Positions 46,611-54,271 of a stretch of 64,000 bases of DNA are shown here, in pieces; position 1 is the stretch's first letter; each line of letters begins with the position of its first letter. The stretch spans positions 357,580-421,579 of the forward strand of contig NZ_BMNS01000003.1 of NCBI RefSeq assembly GCF_014646675.1, written 5' to 3'. The DNA comes from Lutibacter litoralis. GTDB lineage: Bacteria > Bacteroidota > Bacteroidia > Flavobacteriales > Flavobacteriaceae. The notes beneath the pieces were generated by a model. The model was not told the origin of the DNA, made no database searches, and saw only the letters and a list, made by a program, of their open reading frames with translations. The translations under genes and the position numbers were made by a program.

Positions 46611-47105
46611 ATGAAATCGAAGATTCACGAATTCCAAAACAACTATTTAGCTATGAGAAAAATCAAAGTTAATGAAATAAAAATCAGTTATAAAGAAAAG
46701 ACCAAATTAGAAACCTTGGAAGCAATAAGGGGCTCCTCAACAGCAGCAAAGATACTTTTTAAGCATTGGAACAAAAGCACCATTGGACTGCAAGAAACAT
46801 TCAAGGTACTATTATTGAATAACTCAAATAAAGTCAAAGGAGTTTATCAATTATCTACAGGAGGAATTACTGGAACCTTAGTTGATATTAGAATACTATT
46901 TGCCGTCATTTTAAAATCCCTATCAGTTGGGATTATATTAGCACATAACCACCCAAGCGGTAAACTACAGCCAAGTGAAGCGGACAAACAATTGACCCAA
47001 AAAATAAAAAAAGCAGCAGTTTTATTTGATGTGAAAGTACTCGACCATTTAATTATAATTCCAAATGGTGAGTTTTATAGTTTTTCAGATAACGGTTTAA
47101 TTTAA
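46611..47105 (+). CDS. RadC-like JAB-domain protein, mobile-element type
   Basis: From the ATG at 46611 the protein has 164 residues; an in-frame TTG at 46569 lies inside the terminator stem and is unlikely. The JAB/MPN metalloprotease-like domain has the metal motif AHNHPSGKLQPSEADKQL with two His, Ser and Asp. It lacks the N-terminal helix-hairpin-helix of full RadC. Such short RadC-like proteins are widespread in integrative elements and plasmids, where their role is not settled. It is part of the remnant element beside tRNA-Ser. Confidence 0.88.
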   Translation: MKSKIHEFQNNYLAMRKIKVNEIKISYKEKTKLETLEAIRGSSTAAKILFKHWNKSTIGLQETFKVLLLNNSNKVKGVYQLSTGGITGTLVDIRILFAVILKSLSVGIILAHNHPSGKLQPSEADKQLTQKIKKAAVLFDVKVLDHLIIIPNGEFYSFSDNGLI

Positions 47106-47117
47106 TATACACAAGTT

Positions 47118-47300
47118 ATGATTTATTTAAACTATTCTAATTTAGATACAGCAACACAAAAAAGGTTACTTGCAACTTCAAAAAAAGACGTTGAACATAA
47201 GTTTGGAAAAAGTATAAAAGCGTATGCTAAAAAACATGTTACCAATTATGAGCAACTATTAGAAGAGGAAGCACTACGAAATTTGTACAGCTATAAGTAA
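47118..47300 (+). CDS. Small hypothetical protein after the RadC-like gene
   Basis: A 60-residue frame (MIYLNYSNLDTATQKRLLAT ... EEEALRNLYSYK) starting 12 bp after the RadC-like gene. It is mostly helical and charged with a KDVEHKFGKSIKAYAKKH centre. No family is recognised, but its length, charge and position right after a RadC-like gene make it plausible as part of the same unit. Its 3' end meets the broken integrase coming from the other strand, so the original C-terminus may have been altered by the deletion. Confidence 0.5.
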   Translation: MIYLNYSNLDTATQKRLLATSKKDVEHKFGKSIKAYAKKHVTNYEQLLEEEALRNLYSYK

Positions 47301-47568
47301 TTGTGCTTTCATTTTCACTAAGCTTTTCATGGATTTTATAAATTCTATTTCTAATACCATCTATATACCTGTTTAGTTCTCGTACATTTGAGGTTGTACC
47401 TCTCATTTTACCAGCTTTTGTATTCCATTTTTCTAAAAGAACTTTTCTTTTAATACTTAATTCACTACGTTTCCCATCAATTGTAATTCTTAAGTAAACA
47501 GGAGCTCTGCCATTTTTGTTTATATCGTTGCCTCTAGGGTAAAATAATATAGAAAATCTACTTTGCAT
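47239..47568 (-). pseudogene. Truncated tyrosine recombinase (integrase), N-terminal part only
   Basis: The frame starts MQSRFSILFYPRGNDINKNG and contains APVYLRITIDGKRSELSIKR, the arm-DNA-binding domain of Bacteroidota phage/ICE-type tyrosine integrases. Similarity ends near KIHEKLSENESTIT, about residue 93, after which the frame runs into the opposite-strand small gene and stops at 109 residues. The core-binding and catalytic R-H-R-Y domains are absent. Full proteins are about 400 residues. It lies 240 bp from the 3' end of tRNA-Ser, the position expected for an integrase at its attachment site. Confidence 0.82.
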
Positions 47569-47659
47569 CAGTGCGTATGTATTAAAATTGTATTTAAAGA
47601 TACAAAATAATAATTAATAAATATGCTGCAACAATTTGATTAATAGTATTTTGAGGTGA

Positions 47660-47712
47660 ATTAGGTGCGTAATTTCATAAAAAACAATGCGCACCGAATA
47701 GCGCACCTTTTA
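47660..47712. repeat. Short GGTGCG/GCGCACC repeats before the integrase remnant
   Basis: AGGTGCG is followed by two direct copies of GCGCACC separated by gaata. The cluster lies between the broken integrase start and tRNA-Ser and could be integrase arm sites or part of an attachment region. The rest of 47569-47752 shows no gene. Confidence 0.35.
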
Positions 47713-47752
47713 TTTAATATTTTATGGTTTAAAATGATATTATAGAAAATTA

Positions 47753-47785
47753 AAAACCCTGTAATCATTTGATTTACAGGGTTTT
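47753..47785 (-). terminator. Terminator of tRNA-Ser
   Basis: AAACCCTGTAA pairs with TTACAGGGTTT around a short loop, with T runs on both sides. It lies about 25 bp beyond the tRNA 3' end on the minus strand. A 7-bp inverted repeat (AGAATTT/AAATTCT, 47789-47805) sits between them. Confidence 0.75.
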
Positions 47786-47808
47786 GTTAGAATTTGGTAA
47801 ATTCTCAG

Positions 47809-47893
47809 CGGAGAAAGAGGGATTCGAACCCCCGGAGGTGTGACCCTCAACAGTTTTCAAGACTGCCGCATTCGACCACTCTGCCATTTCTCC
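47809..47893 (-). tRNA. tRNA-Ser (anticodon UGA)
   Basis: An 85-nt class II tRNA on the minus strand. The acceptor arm GGAGAAA pairs with TTTCTCC, the discriminator is G, and the anticodon loop contains TGA within the stem CAGTC...GACTG-type pairing. A long variable arm precedes the T arm GGGGGTTCGAATCCC. CCA is not encoded. It adjoins an integrase remnant, so it may have served as an integration target. Confidence 0.95.
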
Positions 47894-47989
47894 CTTAGCG
47901 AGGGCAAATATAAAACCCTTTTTTGTTTTGCTCAAATTTTTTTGAACTTTTTTTTAGAATATTTTTATTAAAAATAATATACATTTGCA

Positions 47990-47997
47990 TTTCAATT
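47990..47997 (+). promoter_or_regulatory. Probable -7 promoter box for the TSUP gene
   Basis: TACATTTG fits TAnnTTTG. It lies only 6 bp before the ATG at 48004, so transcription would begin at or next to the start codon. Confidence 0.45.
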
Positions 47998-48003
47998 TTT
48001 TGA

Positions 48004-48756
48004 ATGAATCCAATAGTAGAAATTATCGTTTTAATTGTAGTTGGTTTTATTGCAGGAGCTATTAACACAATTGCAGGAGGAGGTTCTTTATTGTCACTTC
48101 CAATTCTTATTTTTTTAGGTTTGCCACCAAATATTGCCAATGGTACAAACCGTATTGCTATTATCATTCAAAATATATTTACTACCGCTGGTTTTAAAAG
48201 TAAAGGAGTTAAAACATTTCCATTTAGCATTTATGTAGGTATTTCTGCTTTAATTGGAGCCATTATTGGGGCCCAAATTGCAATAGATATTAAGGGCGAA
48301 ACTTTTAATAAAATTTTGGCAGTTATAATGGTAGTTGTTGTGTTTTATATGGTGTTTAAATCTAAATTTAAGCATGTAAACGACATAGAAAAAACAACAG
48401 GTAAACATTTGTGGTTAAGTATTATACTTTTCTTTTTTGTTGGAATTTACGGAGGATTTATACAAGCTGGAGTAGGTTTTATTATGTTATTGATTTTATC
48501 TTCGGTAAATAATATTTCTTTAGTGAAAAGCAATGCTATTAAAGTAACAGTTGCTTTAATTTATACATTTTCTGCAATTGCAGTTTTTATTTATAACGAC
48601 GCTATTAATTGGCGCATAGGTTTAACTTTGGCAATTGGAAATGCTGTGGGAGGCTGGTTTGCAAGTAGATGGTCTGTTAAAAAAGGTGACGGTATGGTTC
48701 GTATTTTTTTAATTGTTATGGTTGTTATTATGGCAATAAAACTGTGGTTTTTTTAA
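48004..48756 (+). CDS. TSUP-family (TauE/SafE) membrane transporter
   Basis: A 250-residue inner-membrane protein with about eight hydrophobic segments. The N-terminal motif GFIAGAINTIAGGGSLLSLP and the second-half repeat GIYGGFIQAGVGFIMLL are the paired repeats of the TauE/SafE family, which export or import organosulfur or other organic anions. The substrate cannot be told from sequence. It is a single gene 69 bp before aroC in the same direction, but each has its own promoter-like box. Confidence 0.88.
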   Translation: MNPIVEIIVLIVVGFIAGAINTIAGGGSLLSLPILIFLGLPPNIANGTNRIAIIIQNIFTTAGFKSKGVKTFPFSIYVGISALIGAIIGAQIAIDIKGETFNKILAVIMVVVVFYMVFKSKFKHVNDIEKTTGKHLWLSIILFFFVGIYGGFIQAGVGFIMLLILSSVNNISLVKSNAIKVTVALIYTFSAIAVFIYNDAINWRIGLTLAIGNAVGGWFASRWSVKKGDGMVRIFLIVMVVIMAIKLWFF

Positions 48757-48800
48757 ATTTATTTCAACTGGTAAAAGTACCTACTATAAAATTCTTTTTT

Positions 48801-48808
48801 TACATTTG
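48801..48808 (+). promoter_or_regulatory. Probable -7 promoter box for aroC
   Basis: TACATTTG lies 17 bp before the aroC ATG and fits the TAnnTTTG consensus. No TTG -33 element is clear. Confidence 0.45.
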
Positions 48809-48825
48809 TTGCTTAAATTATTTGT

Positions 48826-49875
48826 ATGTCTAATTCATTTGGAAAAATATTTACAATTACAACTTTTGGAGAATCACATGGTGAAGCTATTGGTGGCGTA
48901 ATTGATGGTTGTCCTGCAGGTATTGAAGTTGATTTTGATGCTATTCAAAAAGATATGGATAGAAGAAAACCTGGTCAATCTAAAATTGTAACACAGCGCA
49001 AGGAACCAGATGAGGTACAGTTTTTATCGGGTATTTTTCAAGGAAAAACTACAGGAGCTTCCATTGGATTTATTATTAAAAATGTACATCAGCGTTCTAA
49101 TGATTACTCTCATATTAAAGACTCATTTAGACCATCTCATGCAGATTATACATACGATAAAAAATATGGTCATAGAGATTATAGAGGAGGCGGTAGAACT
49201 TCTGCTAGAGAAACTGCTAACTGGGTTGTTGGAGGTGCTATTGCAAAACAAGTAATACCATCAATAAAGATTAATGCATACACATCATCGGTGGGTGATT
49301 TATTTTTAGAAAAACCATATCAGGAACTAGATTTTAGTAAAGTTGAAGACAATATTGTTCGTTGTCCTGATACTGAAGTTGCTAAAAAAATGATTTCTAA
49401 AATTGATGAAATTAGAAAACAAGGTGACACTATTGGAGGTACTGTAACTTGTGTTATTCAAAATGTACCTGCTGGCCTAGGAGAACCAATTTTCGATAAA
49501 CTGCACGCTCAATTAGGTAAAGCTATGCTTTCTATTAATGCAGTTAAAGGCTTTGAATATGGAAGTGGCTTTTGTGGTGCTAAAATGAAAGGTAGTGAGC
49601 ATAATGATATTTTTAATGATGATGGTTCTACTAAAACTAACCTTTCTGGAGGAATTCAAGGAGGTATTAGTAACGGTATGGATATTTACTTTCGAGTAGC
49701 TTTTAAACCAGTTGCCACCATTATGCAAAAGCAACAAACAATAGATAAAGATGGGAATATTGTTGAAATGCATGGTAAAGGTCGTCATGATCCCTGTGTA
49801 GTGCCAAGAGCAGTGCCAATTGTTGAGGCATTAGCCGCTATGGTGTTAACCGATTTTATGTTGTTGAATAAATAA
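48826..49875 (+). CDS. aroC: Chorismate synthase
   Basis: A 349-residue cytoplasmic enzyme converting 5-enolpyruvylshikimate-3-phosphate to chorismate with reduced FMN, the last shared step of aromatic amino-acid synthesis. Signature motifs are [51 protein letters not shown] and [18 protein letters not shown]. Length is normal. It is a core gene and marks the return to the conserved chromosome after the element remnant. Confidence 0.97.
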   Translation: MSNSFGKIFTITTFGESHGEAIGGVIDGCPAGIEVDFDAIQKDMDRRKPGQSKIVTQRKEPDEVQFLSGIFQGKTTGASIGFIIKNVHQRSNDYSHIKDSFRPSHADYTYDKKYGHRDYRGGGRTSARETANWVVGGAIAKQVIPSIKINAYTSSVGDLFLEKPYQELDFSKVEDNIVRCPDTEVAKKMISKIDEIRKQGDTIGGTVTCVIQNVPAGLGEPIFDKLHAQLGKAMLSINAVKGFEYGSGFCGAKMKGSEHNDIFNDDGSTKTNLSGGIQGGISNGMDIYFRVAFKPVATIMQKQQTIDKDGNIVEMHGKGRHDPCVVPRAVPIVEALAAMVLTDFMLLNK

Positions 49876-49951
49876 GCAGAATAATTTAAATAATTACTTT
49901 TCTGATAAACTTTAACATAGGAGTGAAGTCATTTTTTAATTAAAGAAAAAA

Positions 49952-50010
49952 GATTGCTTCATTTTTATTAGTACTTTTTAAATTGTCGTTCTAAATAAAA
50001 TGAAGCAATC
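49952..50010. terminator. Bidirectional terminator between aroC and the acyl-CoA synthetase gene
   Basis: GATTGCTTCATTTTTAT and ATAAAATGAAGCAATC form a 16-bp stem with a loop of about 26 bases and a single mismatch. It serves two convergent genes. Confidence 0.75.
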
Positions 50011-50053
50011 AGAAATGTTAGCAATAAAAAGAATTTTTTTATTGATTTTAAAA

Positions 50054-53000
50054 TTATTTAACCAAAGAACCTTCCATAATAGCAGCTACAACATCTGGAT
50101 TTAATAATGTTGAAATATCACCTAAATTAGAAGTTTCGTTCTCTGCAATTTTTCTTAAGATTCTACGCATAATTTTTCCAGATCGTGTTTTTGGCAAGCC
50201 AGGAACAAATTGAATTTTATCTAATTTTGCAATTGGTCCAATAGTTCTTCGTATTAAATCGTTGATTTCATGACGTAAGAAATCATCGTTTTCTGGAGTT
50301 TCATATACAATTACATAAGCATACAAGGCATTTCCTTTAATATCATGTGGATATCCAACAATGGCAGACTCTACAACATTTGAATGTTCATTTATTACAT
50401 TTTCAATTGGTGCAGTGCCTAAATTATGTCCAGAAACTATTACAACATCGTCAACCCTACCAGTTATTCTATAATTTCCTTCCAAATCTCTAAATGAACC
50501 ATCTCCTGTAAAATATTTGTCTTTAAATGCTGTAAAATAAGTTTCTTTATAGCGTTTGTGATCTCCATAAATAGTTCGAGCAATAGAAGGCCAAGGATAT
50601 TTAATACACAATTTACCTTCTGCAGGATTTGTATTTACTTCATTACCGTTATCATCTAAAATACAAGGTTGAATTCCAGGCAATGGTCTTGTTGCAAATG
50701 TTGGTTTGGTAGGAGTAACACCTGCCATTGGAGAAATCATAATTCCACCTGTTTCTGTTTGCCACCAAGTATCTACAATTGGAGATCTTTGCTTTCCAAT
50801 TTTTTCATCGTACCAGTGCCAAGCCTCCTCATTAATTGGCTCTCCTACAGTTCCTAAAACTTTTATGGAACTAATATCGTTTTGTTCGGTTAATTCATTT
50901 CCTTGTGCCGCTAACGCTCTAATTGCAGTTGGTGCTGTATAGAATTGATTTACTTTATATTTTTCAACAATTTGCCAAAAACGACTGTAATCTGGGTATG
51001 ATGGAACTCCTTCAAACATTAATGTTGTTGCACCAGCTGCTAATGGTCCATAAACAATATATGAATGTCCAGTAATCCAACCGATATCTGCAGTACAGAA
51101 ATAAACATCACCATGTTGGTATTGGAATACATTTTTAAAACTATAAGCAGTATGAACCATATATCCAGCACACGAATGTACCATTCCTTTTGGTTTTCCT
51201 GTTGATCCAGAGGTGTATAGGATAAATAACATATCTTCAGCATCCATTTCCTCAGCAGGACAAATATCATTTACTTTTGCTATTTCATCATGCCACCAAA
51301 CATCCCTTCCTTCTTTCATAACTACTTTAGAATTAAGTCTATTCAACACAATTGAAGTTTCAATAGTTGGACAGGTTTCTAGAGCTTCGTCTGCAATAAT
51401 TTTTAAATCAACTGCTTTCGCGCCTCTATTTACGCCATCTGTAGTTAATAGCATTTTACATTCTGAATCATTAATTCTTGTTGAAAGTGCTACTGCCGAA
51501 AATCCTGCAAAAACTACCGAATGCACAGCTCCAATTCTAGCACAAGCCAATACTGCAATTGCCAATTCTGGAACCATTGGCATATAAATACAAACTCTAT
51601 CGCCTTTTGTAACATTGTTGTTTTTAAGTACATTGGCAAAACGACTCACTTCTGAATGTAATTCTGTATAGGTTAAAATTCTATTTGGTTCTGTTGGACT
51701 ATTAGGTTCCCAAATAATTGCTGGGTCATTTCCTCTTTTTTCTAAATGACGATCTAAACAGTTTTCAGTAATATTAAGTTTTGCACCTTTAAACCATTCA
51801 AATTTTGGTTTGTCCCAATCGTATTCTACAATTTTATCCCATTTTTTACGCCATGTAAACGTTTCTGCAATTTGTGCCCAGAATCCTTCAGGATCATTAA
51901 CACTATGTTGGTAAGATTTATAATATTTAATAAAAGAATCAACTTGTAAATCATCTAAAGTTTCTTTTTCTTCTTCGGTAGCGTGCTCATAAATTCCTAT
52001 TTTATGAAGTTTGAAGTCGTGGGTAATTTCAGTAACTATTTCAGGATCATCAATTGTTGAAGGAATTGTAAACTCAACTCCATCCGCAATATTTCTCAAT
52101 AATTTTCTAAGGATTTTACCTGAACGTGTTTTTGGTAAACGCTTAACTATCAATACTTTTTTTAATGAAGCAACAGGACCAATTTGCTTTCTAACTTCTT
52201 GTACAATATTATATTCCAATTCGAAATTGGAAACATAATCGCCTGATTTTAGTACAACTAACGCTAAAGGAACTTGTCCTTTTAAGTCGTTTTCAATCCC
52301 AAAAACAGCACATTCTGCTACTGAAGAGTTAGAGGCAACTATTTCTTCCATTTCTGCAGTTGACAACCTATGACCCGCAACATTAATTACATCATCTACA
52401 CGTCCAGTAATGTAAACGTATCCATCATCATCTGTATAACCTCCATCTCCAGAAAAATAATAACCTGGAAACTTTGTTAAATATCCATCTATAAAACGGT
52501 CTGTATTGCCCCAAATATTTAATAAGTTCCCTGGAGGTAGTGGTAATTTCACAGCTACAAAACCTTCAGAATTTGCATCAACTTGTTCTCCTTCTGCATT
52601 TAAAATTTGAATATTATATCCTGCAACGGGTTTTGTTGCAGATCCTGGTTTAATTGGTAACGCTTCTATTCCCATAGAATTAGCTAGCATTGGCCAACCA
52701 GATTCAGTTTGCCACCAGTGGTCAATTACAGGAATTTGTAATTTTTCTTCCAACCATTTTAAAGTTGCAACATCGCAACGTTCACCAGCTAAAAATTGAT
52801 ATTTCAAACAACTTAAATCGTATTGTTGCATGAATTCACCGTCTGGATCTTCTTTTTTTATAGCTCTAATTGCAGTTGGCGCAGTGAACATAACTTTTAC
52901 ATTATTTTCGCTAATTATTCTCCAGAATGTGCTTGCGTCTGGAGTTCTAATTGGTTTTCCTTCAAAAACAATGGTTGTGTTCCTATTTAATAATGGTCCA

Positions 53001-53878
53001 TACACAATATAACTGTGCCCAACAACCCAACCAACATCAGATGCTGCCCAAAAAGTATCTCCTTCTTCAACACCATAAATATTTTTCATAGAATATTTTA
53101 AAGCTGTTGCATAACCTCCGGTATCACGTAAAATACCTTTTGGTTTTCCCGTTGTGCCTGATGTATACAAAATATAAAGTGGATCTGTTGCTTTCATAGC
53201 AACACAAGCTGCAGGTTCTGAGTTTTTTTCTAATTTTTTATAGCTGATATAACGTTCTGTTTTTGGATTTACCGCTCCTAAATTACGTTGATATACAATT
53301 ACCTTTTCTGGTTTATGTTTAGCAAGTTTAATTGCTTTATCAACCATTGGTTTGTATTCAATTAAGCGGTCAACTTCCATTCCAGATGTTGCGGTAATAA
53401 TTGCTTTTGGTTTACAATCGTCTATTCTAATTGCCAATTCATGTGGCGCAAAACCTCCAAAAACTACCGAGTGGATAGCTCCAATTCGGGAACAAGCTAA
53501 CATACTAAATGCAGCGTGCGGAATCATTGGCATATAGATAATAACGGTATCTCCTTTTTTAACACCCAAATCTCGCAATCCACCAGCCAAACGGGCTACT
53601 TTATTTTTTACTTCGTTGTATGTATATGTTACTTTTTGTTGTGTTACAGGTGATTCATAAATAATAGCAGCTTGCTCTCCAAAACCATCTTCTACGTGTT
53701 TATCAACAGCTAAATAACACATGTTTAATTCTCCGTCTGCAAACCAACGGTCAAATCCATTCTCATCTTTAGATAAAATAGTTGATGGTTTTTTATACCA
53801 TTTTAGATTTTTAGCTTGTTCTTTCCAAAAATTTTCTGGGTTTTCGATACTGCTTTTGTAGTGTTCTTGATAACTCAT
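50054..53878 (-). CDS. Fused tandem acyl-CoA synthetase: propionyl-CoA synthetase-like + acetyl-CoA synthetase
   Basis: One uninterrupted 1274-residue frame holding two complete AMP-forming synthetases. Residues about 1-620 are PrpE/ACSS3-like: ATP loop YTSGTTGKPKG near residue 240, HWWQTESGWPML, and acetylatable Lys motif PKTRSGKILRK. Residues about 640-1274 are Acs-like: GFWAQIAETFTWRKKW, ATP loop YTSGSTGKPKG near residue 900, TWWQTETGG, PKTRSGKIMRR and a normal end SNLGDISTLLNPDV. The linker (GIYEHATEEEKETLDDLQ) has no Met, so separate translation of the second half is unlikely. Each half is close to the usual 630-650 residues. It would activate propionate and acetate to their CoA esters. 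Last gene of the sensor operon, 29 bp after the receiver gene. Confidence 0.93.
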   Translation of the reverse strand: MSYQEHYKSSIENPENFWKEQAKNLKWYKKPSTILSKDENGFDRWFADGELNMCYLAVDKHVEDGFGEQAAIIYESPVTQQKVTYTYNEVKNKVARLAGGLRDLGVKKGDTVIIYMPMIPHAAFSMLACSRIGAIHSVVFGGFAPHELAIRIDDCKPKAIITATSGMEVDRLIEYKPMVDKAIKLAKHKPEKVIVYQRNLGAVNPKTERYISYKKLEKNSEPAACVAMKATDPLYILYTSGTTGKPKGILRDTGGYATALKYSMKNIYGVEEGDTFWAASDVGWVVGHSYIVYGPLLNRNTTIVFEGKPIRTPDASTFWRIISENNVKVMFTAPTAIRAIKKEDPDGEFMQQYDLSCLKYQFLAGERCDVATLKWLEEKLQIPVIDHWWQTESGWPMLANSMGIEALPIKPGSATKPVAGYNIQILNAEGEQVDANSEGFVAVKLPLPPGNLLNIWGNTDRFIDGYLTKFPGYYFSGDGGYTDDDGYVYITGRVDDVINVAGHRLSTAEMEEIVASNSSVAECAVFGIENDLKGQVPLALVVLKSGDYVSNFELEYNIVQEVRKQIGPVASLKKVLIVKRLPKTRSGKILRKLLRNIADGVEFTIPSTIDDPEIVTEITHDFKLHKIGIYEHATEEEKETLDDLQVDSFIKYYKSYQHSVNDPEGFWAQIAETFTWRKKWDKIVEYDWDKPKFEWFKGAKLNITENCLDRHLEKRGNDPAIIWEPNSPTEPNRILTYTELHSEVSRFANVLKNNNVTKGDRVCIYMPMVPELAIAVLACARIGAVHSVVFAGFSAVALSTRINDSECKMLLTTDGVNRGAKAVDLKIIADEALETCPTIETSIVLNRLNSKVVMKEGRDVWWHDEIAKVNDICPAEEMDAEDMLFILYTSGSTGKPKGMVHSCAGYMVHTAYSFKNVFQYQHGDVYFCTADIGWITGHSYIVYGPLAAGATTLMFEGVPSYPDYSRFWQIVEKYKVNQFYTAPTAIRALAAQGNELTEQNDISSIKVLGTVGEPINEEAWHWYDEKIGKQRSPIVDTWWQTETGGIMISPMAGVTPTKPTFATRPLPGIQPCILDDNGNEVNTNPAEGKLCIKYPWPSIARTIYGDHKRYKETYFTAFKDKYFTGDGSFRDLEGNYRITGRVDDVVIVSGHNLGTAPIENVINEHSNVVESAIVGYPHDIKGNALYAYVIVYETPENDDFLRHEINDLIRRTIGPIAKLDKIQFVPGLPKTRSGKIMRRILRKIAENETSNLGDISTLLNPDVVAAIMEGSLVK

Positions 53879-53907
53879 ATTTTTATTTTTTTAGTTGAAT
53901 ATCTTTT

Positions 53908-54270
53908 TTATTTTAATAACTCTTTTACTTCTTTTACTAATTTTTTAGTTGAAAAGGGTTTGGAAATGTATTTATCTGCTCCTAATTGTAAGCCTAACTC
54001 TATATCAGAAACTTTATTCTTAGCAGATAAAAACAGCACCTTTATATTATCTAATTTAGGATTTTTTTTTAAATGTTTTAATACTTGATAACCATCAACA
54101 TTTGGCATCATTATATCTAACAAAATAATATCAGGAAGATTATCTTCAGCAATTTCAATGGCTTCAGAACCATCTCTAGCAATAAATACTTCAAAATTTT
54201 CTTTTTTGAAAATATATTCCAAAGACATTACAATATTGGGTTCATCGTCTACAATTAGTATCTTTTTCAT
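53908..54270 (-). CDS. Single-domain response regulator (receiver only)
   Basis: A 120-residue CheY-like receiver: MKKILIVDDEPNIVMSLEYI, phospho-acceptor Asp52 in IILLDIMMP, FLSAKN for the Thr/Ser switch and YISKPFS with the conserved Lys. No DNA-binding domain follows. It starts one base after the stop of the SSS-histidine kinase gene, so the two form a pair similar to CrbS/CrbR, except that CrbR carries an HTH output. Its output must be by protein contact or through another partner. Confidence 0.93.
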   Translation of the reverse strand: MKKILIVDDEPNIVMSLEYIFKKENFEVFIARDGSEAIEIAEDNLPDIILLDIMMPNVDGYQVLKHLKKNPKLDNIKVLFLSAKNKVSDIELGLQLGADKYISKPFSTKKLVKEVKELLK

Positions 54271-54271
54271 G

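Noticed and set aside
47809-47893. Duplicate of the tRNA-Ser 3' end as a right or left attachment repeat inside the window
   Set aside because: I looked for the 3' sequence near 45-46 kb and near the window start and saw no convincing copy.
50669-53537. Several open frames of 60-124 codons on the plus strand across the acyl-CoA synthetase gene
   Set aside because: They are antisense shadows of a clear 1274-codon gene, with no family motifs.
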